Shown: positions 23,677 to 34,650, counted from the first letter of the stretch. The stretch is 64,000 nt of DNA from Chloranthus sessilifolius (GCA_021018995.1 CM037591.1:71017901-71081900), one strand, 5' to 3'. The notes: generated from the letters alone by a model not told the origin. A program made the numbers and translations.

Positions 23677-23858
23677 TCACTGAAAGGTCGAGCTGTCGAC
23701 ATGTAAACTCAGCGCTTCCTGGGAGGCACCCCAGTTGTTTTATTTATTTTTTTTTATGTGTGTCTTTCCATGTTTGTTGTTCTTTTCAGTTTAGTCTTAT
23801 TTTTCTAAAAAAAAAAAAAAAAAAAAAAACAAAAAAACAAAAAAAAAAGAGTCCACAG
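23677..23858 (+). other. Spacer after integrase of B
   Basis: Short non-coding stretch with a long A-rich run (23808-23848). It leads into the palindrome cluster. No gene seen. Confidence 0.6.
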
Positions 23859-24300
23859 TCAATCGATTGACTGTGATTCCTCAATTGATTGACGGGTCTT
23901 TTTCAATCGATTGACTGTGATTCCTCAATCGATTGACGGGTCTGTATCAATCGATTGAGCTTCATCATCATTTTTTTTAGTCTTTTGGCCTCAATCGATT
24001 GACATCTTAAGAGTTTGTGCATTTGTGTTGGAATTTGGACAGCCACCCGACAACTCTTGTCATGGCAGCTGCCTTCTTGGGATGGTTTTCCTTGGCCCTT
24101 TAAATGCCCTTCCGTTTCCAAGGACACCAACCGGCGCTATAAATCCTCAATCGATTGACACCTTAGTGTCAATCGATTGACCTTCAATAGTGGAGTAATG
24201 GCAAGAGCCCCTTTCTCCTGGCGATTGCCATTGCCGCTCCACCTCGCGTGGGAAGTCCATGCATCCTCAATCGATTGAGCATTCAGCCTCAATCGATTGA
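23859..24300 (+). promoter_or_regulatory. TCAATCGATTGA cluster upstream of the extra ORF of B
   Basis: Ten copies. A unit of about 46 bp holding two palindromes is duplicated in tandem at the start (23859-23960). Pairs with 10-bp spacers include 23859/23881, 24147/24169 and 24267/24289. The last copy ends 9 bp before a TATA box. Confidence 0.9.
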
Positions 24301-24309
24301 GGCTCACAC

Positions 24310-24320
24310 TATATATATGG
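24310..24320 (+). promoter_or_regulatory. TATA box upstream of the extra ORF of B
   Basis: TATATATATGG, 9 bp after the last palindrome and 83 bp before the ATG. It suggests an internal Pol II promoter, separate from the LTR. Confidence 0.65.
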
Positions 24321-24402
24321 TACTCCCCACCCGTGGAGTCCTCATTCGAAATCCAGCCAACTTGTCACGCCGAGATCTTTTGCTCATCCTTGTTTTGGTC
24401 AA

Positions 24403-25524
24403 ATGGCTGCCCTTATCCCACCACCGCGCTTGACCAATGATCCAAATGAGCATTATATCGATCTCCAATTCCAAACCGAAATTTTTTTCGATTTGGTGAA
24501 ATCGAACATCGCGGAATGCGCACGGTCGATCGAATTCATCGAGGCCCTCCGCTTGGAAATGCTGCTGACCCCACCACCCATCGATGTAGCCCCGCGCATC
24601 ATTCGGCTATTCTATCAAAAGATGGTGTGGGTGCCCGAGACCCTCTCCCCAACCGGCTTGCCGTTCATCACCATCGAGATCGATAACTGGCAATATAACC
24701 TCCATGCCGCTGATCTCGCCCGTGCTTTTAATTTCTACGAGGCTCGTCCCGTGAACCACCACCTTCCTCCGGCTATCGAGCGTAGCCAAGATGATATGAT
24801 CAACGATATGTGTGGTGGTCGTCGTGGGACCGGTCAGGCCACAAAGCGCGCTGTGTTGCCCATGGATATCCTCTTTTGGGATATCGTTATGGCCAATAAC
24901 CTTCTGCCACATGGCACAAAGACCGAGAGGACTTTGGGTCGGGTGAAGGCGCTCTACGCAGCACACACCAATCCTTGGGTTGATCTTTGAGTTGATGCTC
25001 ATGGAGATGTACGCTGCCATAGTGATATCGGGCCCGCCGTACCAAGCGTCAGCGATTCTCCTACACTTCCACACTATGTGATGCACCTTCTGGATCACCT
25101 TGGCTGCCCCATCTATGACGATGAGGTGATGGGTGACATGCAATTTTATCAATATGGTGTGAATGTTTGGGTCAAGAGTATCAAGGCGATCATCCGCGTG
25201 CAATCGGCCCCGGTTGAGGAAGCTCCTCCTCCTCCCCGTCCAAACCCCGCACAGCGCCAACGTGGCGGTGTTAGGCGACCTCGTCCTGAAGAGGTCCCCG
25301 ATTTTGATGCTGAGACGGCTGTTGCTTGCCTCGAGGTGCGGATGGACGGGCTGAATGCACGGCTCGGTGGTGTGGATAGGCGGTCCCGATTTCAAACCGC
25401 TCTCCTTATGCGGATGGCTCGCGAGTCATTCCCGGGTCGTGCCAACCATTTCATCGACGGCGCGAGAGCGGCAATGAACGAGGAGCGGGAACCAGAATAT
25501 GAGGATGATGATGATGATGTCTGA
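24403..25524 (+). pseudogene. Extra ORF of element B (putative plant transposon protein domain)
   Basis: ATG 24403 opens a 195-codon frame with PRIIRLFYQ near 24595, VLPMDILFWDIVMANNLLP near 24850-24910 and TERTLGRVKALYAAHTN near 24925-24975. These line up with the extra ORF of E (LPHYMWMLDSIIKCNLYP, TERIDMVQQALYAA). A small indel near 24985 puts about 90 bases in another frame; a second near 25070 restores the first frame, which runs to 25524. The C-terminal part has a Pro/Arg-rich basic stretch (25222-25290), a likely helix around VACLEVRMDGLNARLGG and an acidic end (EYEDDDDDV). Function unknown; a DNA-binding regulator of the element is my guess. The GC content is clearly higher than in the flanks. 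A long minus-strand frame over it (24607-25395) is a shadow. Confidence 0.75.
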
Positions 25525-25643
25525 TGATTTTTCTATTTTGTGTTTATTTTGTTTTTGTTGATGTATCGGATCGGTGTATGCAAGCTTCAATGATAATATT
25601 TTCCTTGTTTTGGGCCTATTTGTGGTTGATTTCTAGCTCTCAG

Positions 25644-25963
25644 TCAATCGATTGAGATCTCTCTCTCAATCGATTGATCTCCCTCATGCTTCCCTATATT
25701 TTCCTCAGTCAATCGATTGAGAATTCTGTCTCAATCGATTGACTGCTGCACCTCAATTTGGACAGTCCTGGTGTTGACCTCTATTTTTAGTTTGGTATAT
25801 CAATCGATTGACATTTAGGTGCCAATCGATTGAAACTTGCTTGGTCAGCCAGTCAATCCCTGCTGGAATAGGGAAGATTCTACAAATATTTGATTTGGAG
25901 ATCGGATTTAATATCTTTGACCTCTCTTGTCAATCGATTGACACCAACATGTCAATCGATTGA
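25644..25963 (+). promoter_or_regulatory. TCAATCGATTGA cluster between the two extra ORFs of B
   Basis: Eight copies in four pairs, all four with exactly 10 bp between palindromes (25644/25666, 25708/25730, 25799/25821, 25930/25952). It precedes the small ORF at 26127. Confidence 0.9.
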
Positions 25964-26126
25964 CTGTTACTTCTTTCTAAGAAAAAAAAAAAAATTTTCC
26001 ATGCACCGACTTCCGAAATTTCTTTCTTTAGAGTGTCCCTCTTTTAGGAACTTTTTAGCTATTTAGGGCACTTGCTGGGTCCTCCTCTTAGTCCCAATTT
26101 TTAGTATCCATCCCCACCTTGGCGCC

Positions 26127-26411
26127 ATGTCTTCCATCCGTCCTCGTACTCGAGCCGCAGTCCACAAGTTAAGGGAGCCCGCTCGCAAACGTGCCCGATA
26201 CACCGCTCCACCACCACCATTCGATTGGTCCACCCATGCCATCCTCCACCTTGATGAAGCATCTGTTTCATCACCCGTCTCACCGCTTACCCCACCCTTA
26301 TCACCACCTCGGGCACCAATCCCACCCGTCGGCGCGGTTGGAATTTCTGCAGAAATGTGGCGCTACGCTTTTCCGAAGCCGCGGGGAGGAATTTCTACCA
26401 TGGAGGACTAG
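26127..26411 (+). CDS. Small basic ORF of element B
   Basis: A 94-codon ORF from ATG 26127 to 26411. Its first 28 residues are strongly basic (RPRTRAAVHKLREPARKRAR), followed by a Pro/Ser-rich part and a short C-terminal segment with WRYAFPKPRGG. I do not recognise a family. It is flanked on both sides by palindrome clusters (25644-25963 and 26791-26916), and an AATAAAA signal lies at about 26573. It could be a separate small nuclear protein, a detached C-terminal piece of the extra ORF, or chance. The basic start would suit nuclear import or nucleic-acid binding. Confidence 0.45.
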   Translation: MSSIRPRTRAAVHKLREPARKRARYTAPPPPFDWSTHAILHLDEASVSSPVSPLTPPLSPPRAPIPPVGAVGISAEMWRYAFPKPRGGISTMED

Positions 26412-26790
26412 AGGATTTGTTTTCAGTTTTTAGGATCTCATTTTACATGTCTTTAGGGTAGGGTTGTTTTTATGTTTTCGTTGTTTCGGTTCGGTTTGTT
26501 TTCGTTTTGGGTACGTTTGTTTCGTGTTGCATCACATTCGATTTTGCTTTACTTTGTAATAATTTTCTTTTTAATAAAAATTTAGTTTCGTATTTGTGTT
26601 TTCTCTCTTTCACTTGCTCGGTTGTTTTGTCCTTTGATTGCATAGAACAGGTTTGGGGGAGCCCTTCTTCCCTTTCTCCGCATCATCACCAATGAGGACA
26701 TTGGCCAGTTCAGGTTTGGGGGGGTAATTGGTTGTTTTCTAAAAAAAAAAAAAAGTTTTAGCAGTTCTCGGATTTTTGAATGTTTATCAG

Positions 26791-26916
26791 TCAATCGATT
26801 GAGACTACTGTCTCAATCGATCAACTGATAAACATAAAAGGGTATAAGAATTTGTGGCTCAGTCAATCGATTGAGTCAATCGTCAATCAATTGAGAACTT
26901 GGTCTCAATCGATTGG
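26791..26916 (+). promoter_or_regulatory. TCAATCGATTGA cluster after the small ORF of B
   Basis: Five copies, some degenerate (tcaatcgatcaa, tcaatcaattga, tcaatcgattgg). Two spacings are 10 bp and one is 8 bp. Confidence 0.85.
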
Positions 26917-28007
26917 TGATGGTTGGCAAATCTTGTAATTTAATTGATTATTCATATTTGTGAGCATGAAGATTCTTCCAATTCCTTTAACCAATGCTAT
27001 CATACCATGGTTATTTTATGAGTGCCCATAAGGTGTAGATATTGAACATTAATGATCATGAATCATGCTTAAAAATAATTGTTTTCATCAATCGCTTTCA
27101 ATCTCAAAATCGGAGGATTAAGTGTGTAACATGGAATCCTAAAGATCACAAAGAAAGACTAAAACCTTGAAAGTCTTTGAAACACTTGTCCTCGTTCTTG
27201 ATGAGTGCTGAAATAAATTCGGAGTATCCTTGAAATTCTTGTTCCAATTGTTAAATCTCATTCCGGTTACTTTGATTTGTGATTTTATGTGTGTTATAAC
27301 ATTACACTAGAAATCATTGCATACTAACTTAAGGCAAATAGGCGTATTTTTCCATCATGAAAGGAAATGATCTAAGGCCATCATTGGTTCGTCTGTGCTT
27401 AAACTGTCTCACCTCATAAATTTATCCTTCTAGTACACCTTTGAGCTTATTGGAAAATTTACCTTTATACATTCTTTGATAAGCTGCAATAACCTTTAAC
27501 CCCTTACCGCTTCTGAAAATTCAGCTGGCCCTTACTTATTTCTGAGAAATTAGGAACAAGGGATGAAAATGAGTGAAAAGAGAGTAAGTGGGGATTATAT
27601 GTGTTGTAGTGTGTACTGAAAAAAAAAAAAAAGGAAATTGTAAAAACAATGAAAAATATATTGAGAAGAATGGTGAGAGACTAGAAAAGAAAAAGAATAG
27701 AAATACAAAATCAAAAGTTGTTTCTTTTCCAATTTCTCAGAAATTTTTGAATCCATCCTTCCCTTCTTTTCTTAACCTTAACCCGAGCCCCATTACAACC
27801 TTAGAAAAGACCTTTTTGATCCAATCATGAGTGATGAAATGCCTTGTGGAGAGTAAGTACATAATTGTCTATGGTGCTTGATATATGCATGCTTAAAATA
27901 CAGATATCTTTCTTAATGAGATTTCCCGTATAATTCTTTGATACACCGTCTTTCTTTAAACTTGTGAGATTTTCTTCTAATTGTGTTACAATTCCATCTC
28001 ACACATG

Positions 28008-28044
<37 letters not shown>

Positions 28045-28521
28045 ATTCATCGGGAGTGATTTCATTCTGAGTGTATACCCATGGTGAGGATTGGAGTCTA
28101 GACATGTGATCTAAAAGTTCCAGTTTAAGTTTTTCCTCTGACATAAGAACTTTGGGCAGTGATGATCTCATGACATTGAGGCATGAAATATGAACATTAG
28201 AAGACAATGGTCTGAACTGAATGTGGCATAAATGGAATGAACATGGTTAGATGTATTCTAAAAAGATTTTTCAGGGGCATCTAATTGCTAAAGGACATGA
28301 TTAATCAATTCTGAAATTCCGATAGCCTTGAAGTTTGTAGGTACCTTCACTGAAAACCTTCAGGAGACACAACTCCTCCACTAGGGATCACCTAGGGGTT
28401 TAAAGGCTTGTTGCACATGCTAAGTGCAATCGTGTTCCCTACGAAAGTGGCATTTAAATTTTAGGATGTTAGTTTTATTTTTATATTTATCATTCTCTTT
28501 GCTCGAGGACTAGCAAAGTGT
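26917..28521 (+). other. 3' untranslated region of element B
   Basis: About 1.6 kb with no supported gene. It is AT-rich, with poly-A runs at 27618-27632 and 28008-28040. A block at 28340-28405 matches the terminal block of A at 8468-8535. Two polypurine-like aggtttgggg stretches occur earlier, near 26650 and 26713. Confidence 0.65.
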
Positions 28522-28534
28522 AGGTTTGGGGGTG
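28522..28534 (+). promoter_or_regulatory. Polypurine tract of element B
   Basis: aggtttgggggtg directly before the 3' LTR start TGATCGG. Primer for plus-strand synthesis. Confidence 0.85.
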
Positions 28535-29800
28535 TGATCGGTGCTGAAATATGACTATATTTCACACTTTAAATCCTACATTTAGCTGTTCAATGAAAGC
28601 ATCTGATGGTTGTTGCGAGGTTTTGATGTTTACAGGTGTTTCTGACAGTTAGATCGTTCAAGTGCATAAAAGAAGGAAATTACAGGCTATAAAAGAGCTA
28701 TGGACAAAAAGGTCCAAAGAAGCATTGAAAGCCATGAAGAGAATCAACTTCCATCAAGAAAGGGAAGACTTTGCATTGAAGATTCAATCGATTGAGGCAT
28801 TATGGTCAATCGATTGACAGATGGAGTAAAACTCAACCCTAGAAAGTCAATCGATTGAGACATGAAATTCAATCGATTGAGACATGAAGGCAGAAGTGCC
28901 CTAAGGAATTGCTCAAAGTCAATCGATTGAGACTTACATCTCAATCGATTGAGGCAATTAGGTTAGGTATGTTCGGCCATTATAAAAGAGAGGCTACAGC
29001 AATTGAAAAGGGAGCTTTTTGAATAGAGAGTTTTAGTTTTGAGACAAATTTGTGTAATAATTAGAGACTTTTGTAAGAGGGTTTTCTTAGAGTAATAAAA
29101 TCGTGTTGAGATTTTCCGAGAACATATTTTTCTTTTACACCTTCTTTGCTCTTTACTTTGGGAATGGTTTTGAATACAATTGAAGATCTTGCACCAAGGA
29201 TGAGAGGCTAAAGGCTGTAGATCAAGGAGGATGCGATCCCCAGATAAGTACCTATATTTTATGTTTAATGCCATAGTTTGATAATTTCATCATCAAATCG
29301 TGTTTCTCAAAGTGTAGTGGTCATGTTTTTACTGTTTTGATCTAAAATACCATGAGATACGCTATGCTTTTCACATGATTCATACCATGATTAGGTGTCA
29401 TTGTTTTTAGATAGGGTATGCCAGGTTAATGATCACGCTTAATTACTAGTCATGTTTCTCTTAGAATGATGGTGTGTTTGATGTTAATAAAATTGTGGGT
29501 TTAAAAATAGAAAAGGGTATAAATCTGGGGTAGCAAATTCCTTGATCTTGTTTTTAAAATTTGTTCTTAGATTTCTCATTACATAATTTTTAGATTAATT
29601 TAGTTTCTTTCTTGCAATTAGAAAAGTGTTAATTTTTGGTAAAAATTAAATCTGCCCCTTGGTACTTCCTCGGGGATATTTTCTACATCTCTAGGAAGAA
29701 TTGAATAAAATTTCAGATTTCCCTATGGGTTCGACACCCTTGTTCTTGCCTTACTAGAACAGATCTTGTACACTTGCAAGGGTTCATTTAAAATTGATCA
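28535..29800 (+). repeat. 3' LTR of element B
   Basis: 1266 bp, copy of 15683-16951. It holds six palindromes at 28784-28952 as three pairs, all with 10-bp spacers, and a TATA box at 28981. It ends TGATCA before the right target duplication GCCAT (29801-29805). Confidence 0.95.
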
Positions 29801-29994
29801 GCCATCCTTTGTCACTCTTCTCTATCTTGCTCCCTTTCCTGGTTACATCCTTGACTTCCTCTTTCCGAAATAGTTATCTCTGGAATATCTCTGTTTTCGA
29901 TTTGAACTCTATTTGAACTAGTGGGAATCTCATCCCGACTTCTTAGATTCCATCTACGACCACCCCTCGATCATCCTCTACTTCTATTAGACAT
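29801..29994 (-). pseudogene. gag: 5' end of gag of element C
   Basis: On the minus strand ATG at 29994 opens MSNRSRG followed by an Arg/Gly-rich stretch, similar to the start of E2 gag (MSSRGRGRPRGG). A stop lies soon after (TGA where R is likely). Coding then continues across element B into 15682, with one stop just before the insertion point. The first five bases (29801-29805) are the right copy of the target duplication. Confidence 0.75.
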
Positions 29995-30102
29995 ATGTTC
30001 TGCAAACATGAAACCAAGGTTTCATTAGCAGATGGTCCCTATACTCTGATCACGTATCTCAAATTTAGGTTATGTGTTTGAGATATATCAGAAATTTCTA
30101 AT

Positions 30103-30119
30103 GCTTAACTTTGATACCA
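30103..30119 (-). promoter_or_regulatory. Primer binding site of C (initiator tRNA-Met)
   Basis: The minus strand reads TGGTATCAAAGTTAAGC, four bases after the LTR end. TGGTATCA is complementary to the 3' end of plant initiator tRNA-Met. Confidence 0.85.
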
Positions 30120-30123
30120 ACTA

Positions 30124-32667
30124 TGACAGCCCTGATTTCTACACCCGGATGCCCATGCCGTCATACCACCAATAGAGCGATCCCCGAATGAATTGACACT
30201 CGAACACTTGGTACACCCATACACAAATCAAAAAACAAAGCACAACTCTAACTAAGCAGATATAGTCATCATATAAGCAAAAGAAATCTCCAGTTCTACT
30301 ATTAAAATGCGCTAAAAATAACGATTCTAATCCCATGTAGAAACACATGGACAAAAGAACTTAAAAGAACCATCGGTGATAGCCATCCATCTCCGAAACA
30401 TGGTTCACAAAAATGATATTTATAATATTTATATGAATCTGAAATCTAAACATAAGGGTTGGACGTACAAAGCCGAATTTACACACAAAACTCAAAAGTC
30501 TACGACCACAATTTCCCCCTAAGGGAAATAATCCTCAGGGGAAGGTTCTAACTCTTCCTCTGGCGCGAACTCAGGATCCTCAAGCTCACAATCCTTCGTA
30601 CTAGAATCTACACCTGTACCTGTGACGTATAGTCGAAGGGTGAGCTAACAGCTAAGCTCAGTAGGGAAAAAGTGCAGAGCATATTTATCATCACATCACA
30701 CATATATTTCATGACAGATATCAAAATAAATGAGGAATTGAAATCAAGAGCATTTGAATCAAAATGAAGCTACTTGAGATGCAGTTTTCATGGTTAATCA
30801 CATGATTCGCAACGTCTTTCACACACACAAGAAGAAACTCAAATTGATCACTTAACTACACTCCCGAGCTTATATAGCATTGTGAGCCCCAATAAATCAA
30901 TGGGAATACCCACCATCATCGTTCAATGAACTATTTCACAAAAGAAGCCCCTTAGCTACATTAACAGGGTCACTTGTATTTCACATTAACCATTTATGGG
31001 CCACAATGTACTAATATCCCGCCGTACCAGCTACACAAATTGTACAGATATCCCACCGTACCAGTCACGGATATCCTGCCGCGTCGGTCACGGATATACC
31101 ACCGTATCGGGTGGGTATTCACACACAAACCTTGAAATAACTTATAGTTTATCACCATGAATTGTTGTAGTATATAGCTAGGTTTAGGGTTTGGAAAACT
31201 GAAGTTCACACACACACATACTCATGTCTAACTGAGTTCAGACATACACATATTAGTGTCTTACTGAATTTACACACACACGTATGTCACACACACACAT
31301 GTTTACACTTGAATCCGTGTACAAAGATCATGCATGTTAACTAATGAAGTTTCATGATTTTAACAAACACATTGATCATATCAGAATTCACATGCTTATT
31401 GTAACATGGCAACATGTTATAGGATTTTCCCTACCTCACACGAAGTCCACACGAAGGTCCTTCTTTGTCAAGGTACTCCCTTCATCATGCACACATGTTA
31501 ACCTAAACACATCACATTTATGTCTTACACATCAGAAGTGACGAAGGAAATAGGTCTCAAAAGTCCTTTTTCTCAAAACAAATAAATGCCAGAATCTGAA
31601 AAAATTGATCGATCGAATCCTAATCCGATCGATTGGTTCACAAAATCGATCAATCGAAATATATTTTGATCAGTCAGTTTCCTTCCAAAAACACACACAT
31701 CTTTGTTTATATAATATGTCCCACACTCAATCGATCGGTTTCTAGATCGATCGATCGATTTCTAAATCAATCGATCGGTTTACTCAAAGACCAATCTCTT
31801 CTTCACATCTCATCCTGTTGACTCTATAGGAATCTGTCGACTTCACAGGTAATCTTGTTGACCCTTCAGGAAACCTATCAACACTTCAATGGAGCCTGTC
31901 GACACACGAATCGATCGATTGTATTCCATTCGATCGATCGGTTTTCACTCAGAAAATCTTCCTTCTCTGTTCTGTCAATTCTCTTCACATTCTGTCAAAA
32001 TCGATCTATCGGTTTTCACAGACTCTTAGTAACACGGGTTACTTCTCTTAAGTTTGTTTTTCCCCAAATTCTTAACACATTTATTAGAACCTTTTTAGGG
32101 CATTTATTGTCTAACCACACATCATGGTTGCACATTAAATTCTAATTCTTTAGGGCATTTATTACTCAACATAAATACCCACATAATTCAAATCTTTTTA
32201 GGGCATTAATTTACCAACTACCAATCATAATTACACATGCTTTCAAACATAATTTCTTATCTCAAAATCAAGACCTTTGCACACCAATGGTCTAAGTCTT
32301 TAAATCTTTGGCTCCTCTTTTCCCATGAATGAAAGTGTTTGAAAAACTATGTCCTTGCGATCAAATCGAGCACACACACACAGGAATTCTCTTCTTCTCT
32401 TCTCTCTTCTTTACACACCAGTCTTAACCAACTAAATAAGGAAACAAATCTCCTATCCAAGTTAGACTTTTATACTTAACGTCTTAGTTTGGGTGTTAAG
32501 CCGGTACACCATACTTTGGTGTACGCCATCTCATTAACGATCATTTTATCTTTAGTTTTTATCCTTGTTCACCTAACGAATCACATTTATCATCTTAAAC
32601 TACGTGACCCATCGAAAACTCATCCCAAGTCGGATGGTTTGAAAATGAAAATGTTCAGGATGTTACA
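30124..32667 (-). repeat. 5' LTR of element C
   Basis: About 2.5 kb. On the minus strand it starts TGTAACATCCTGAAC and ends GGGCTGTCA, matching the termini of the LTR of E (TGTAATATCCCGAA, GGGCTGTCA). A short run of imperfect repeats with GGATATCC and CGGT/CCGT blocks (about 31015-31115) has a counterpart at 56850-56910 in E. CA-rich microsatellites lie at 31200-31310. The right boundary rests on the terminal match only. Confidence 0.75.
31606..32012 (-). promoter_or_regulatory. ATCGATCGAT cluster in the LTR of C
   Basis: About a dozen copies of ATCGATCGAT, GATCGATTGG and variants, some in the frame AATCGATCGGTTT. Mixed in are GTCGAC and GTTGAC boxes near 31817-31900. The same motif is in the 3' region of C (10633-10790). 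Confidence 0.75.
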
Positions 32668-33180
32668 TGAAATCACTTGGGTTTTGCTCTTCCGTCATGG
32701 GGTTTATGTTTTAAGGACAGAGGGAAGAGAAAGGTTGTGAGATGTTCCTAATCTGTGGATGGGTATGGATTTATAGGGAAGAGGTTAGGCTTGAATCGTC
32801 ATTTTGGGTTAAATGTCGAGGTGTAGGTTTTAAGGCTTGGTCAGATGGCAGGTGCCAAAATTGAATGTGTTGCATGTCTGCTTCCTCTACAAATTAAATG
32901 GGTCTGAATCCCAGTGTAATCGATTAGATCGATCATTGGAATTACCTATTCCCTAGAATTGCCGTTTGCAATTCTATAGAACGAAAATGAAACTCTATGA
33001 TGCTTCAAATCGTACTCGCTATGATTTAACTCCACAAATCACAAGCAATCATAAATCCATACGTTTAAAGTGATTGTGACCTGACCAAAGAGTCTTTACG
33101 ATTGAGTGTACTTTCGCATACTATAAATCATAAAATACTCTCAAATATTAAATTATATATACATATGTAACAGGTGTTCG
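32668..33180. other. Unassigned stretch between C and F
   Basis: About 500 bp, AT-rich, without a convincing gene. It has one taatcgattagatcgatc stretch near 32917 that resembles the motif of C, so the LTR of C might extend further right than I placed it, possibly to about 33169. Confidence 0.4.
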
Positions 33181-34331
33181 CTACGGGTGAGTCGGTAGCT
33201 CGACGGGTGCTAAAGGAATTGAATTTAAAATAGAGGGAGTTGATGTGCCTCCCATAAATACACGTCCTCTAGACGTACCAACTGCATGTGAAGAAAGTAC
33301 GTTACTCTCTCTTTCAAAAAGGGTTAAATGCTCAATTTGAGTTTCTAACCTTACAACAAATTGTCGAAGGTGATTGAGTAATTGTGTCTGGATGCGGCTA
33401 TGTTGCTCCCAACTATCAGCTATTTGTAACAAGGCATCCTCTGTAACAGTGTGGTTTTGAGCCTCTGTGGGGTAAGAAGAAATAGTTGGAGGTTAGGAGA
33501 CTGCTTGAGTTAGCCCATGGTTAGGACAACAAGGTTCTCCTTTTTGAGATGTTGGGTACAATCTTATACCGATCAGAGATTGAATTTTTTCTTTCCAAAG
33601 CTTTAGCCTTGGAAAACCTTTCATCATTGACTTTAATTTATAATCCTCCTTGCTTAGGAAGTGTATTTGTTAAAGTCTCTGAATCAATCTCACCCGATGC
33701 GTGGTGTTGCACCGGTTCTTCGTTAAGGATCTCAAAGAGTTCCCAAGCTTCTTTTATTGCTAATGTACAAAATTTACCACCATAGGCCACATCAATCATA
33801 TGCCGGTTTACATCTTCAAGGCCTTCATAGAAAGTGAACACAAGTTGGCTGCGCATAACCCCGTGGTGTGGGCACTTGTGCGTAATAAGATCCTTAAGAC
33901 GGATCGAACATTCCTGCAGAGATTCATTCGGGAATTGGTGAAATGTTATGATAATATGCCAGATTTTATTCGTTCTACAGATTGGAAAGAATTTTATAAA
34001 AAACATACGTTCCAGACCTTCCCAATTAGTAATCGAATTATGAGGTAGAGTTTATCCACTTCTTTGCTTCATATATGAGGGAATATGCAAACAGCCTCAA
34101 TCGAGTGGATTCTTCTGTCAAGTTCTTAATTCTAATAATGTGGCACACTTCTTTGAATTTATTTAAATGAAAATAGGAATTTTTGTCCATTAGCCCATGA
34201 AAAGTAAGAAGCATTTGCAAGACATTGGGCATAATTTCAAAAGTTTTATTATCGGCTGTAGGGTGTATTTGAATACATGGGGGAGGTGTAAGAGGTGTCA
34301 ATGCATAATACTCCTCCAATGCTTTAGCCAC
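33181..34331 (-). pseudogene. gag: Gag fragment of Athila-like element F
   Basis: Minus-strand frames at 34331-34038, 34006-33638 and 33432-33181 carry MLLTFHGL, LRLFAYSLIYEAKKW, FHQFPNESLQECSIRLKDLI and IDVAYGGKFCTLAIKEAWELF. These line up with gag of A and B (FHGL, LRLFPFSL..K.W, CGG...EAWELF). Frameshifts separate the pieces. Zinc knuckle, protease and pol are absent in the window; C seems to have inserted, or the element was cut, just after gag. Confidence 0.8.
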
Positions 34332-34630
34332 AAATTATTCCTTTCCTGCCATTCTGAATTGAGTTAGCGCAGAGAAGGGTGGCTAAAACAGTTATTATAA
34401 ATGTCTATTTTATTTTTAGTTTTATCTTATTTTTATTCCAGAAAGCAGGGAGAGAGAACAAATCTAAGCCTCGAGCTTCTCTGATCATGGGAAGTTGAAA
34501 CTCTGATTCGTCACTCTAAATAAACCAGTAAAAGATTAAGAAGTGATCAAATAAATTTAAAGATATAAAGAAATATAAAAGAGAAAGATAAATACTTGTT
34601 TTCTTAAATTAATAAATAAATATAAAAGGT

Positions 34631-34650
34631 TATCCCCGGCAATGACGCCA
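34631..34650 (-). promoter_or_regulatory. Primer binding site of F (tRNA-Asp type)
   Basis: The minus strand reads TGGCGTCATTGCCGGGGATA after agttttt, the Athila-type arrangement seen in A, with one or two changes. Confidence 0.8.

Larger units (their letters stand above)
15683..29800 (+). mobile_element. Element B: complete Athila-like Ty3/Gypsy retrotransposon
   Basis: Both LTRs are present (1269 and 1266 bp, start TGATCGG, end TGATCA), flanked by the perfect 5-bp duplication GCCAT in the gag of C. The interior holds a damaged primer site, gag, protease, RT, RNase H, integrase, an extra ORF, a small basic ORF and a long 3' untranslated region. About 45 copies of TCAATCGATTGA lie in six clusters, all outside the coding regions. 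The LTR pair is still very similar and gag-pol has only a handful of frameshifts and stops, so this insertion looks younger than C. Confidence 0.95.
10538..32667 (-). mobile_element. Element C: chromodomain Ty3/Gypsy retrotransposon, split by element B
   Basis: Read on the minus strand: 5' LTR (32667 to 30124), initiator tRNA-Met primer site, gag, protease, RT, RNase H, integrase with C-terminal chromodomain, then a 3' untranslated region with ATCGATCGAT motifs cut off at 10538, exactly where the LTR of A ends. Element B sits inside gag (15683-29800). The gene order, chromodomain and TGGTATCA primer site place it in the Tekay/Del-like chromoviruses, and its proteins are close to those of E1/E2. 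The 3' LTR is probably to the left of A, outside the window. Confidence 0.85.

Noticed and set aside
24607..25395. Long minus-strand ORF of 262 codons
   Set aside because: It lies opposite the extra ORF of B, which shares its blocks with A and E; the minus frame has no recognisable blocks.
23859..25963. Regularly spaced repeats looking like a CRISPR array
   Set aside because: Repeats are 12-bp palindromes with 10-bp gaps inside a plant retrotransposon; there are no cas genes and spacers are too short.
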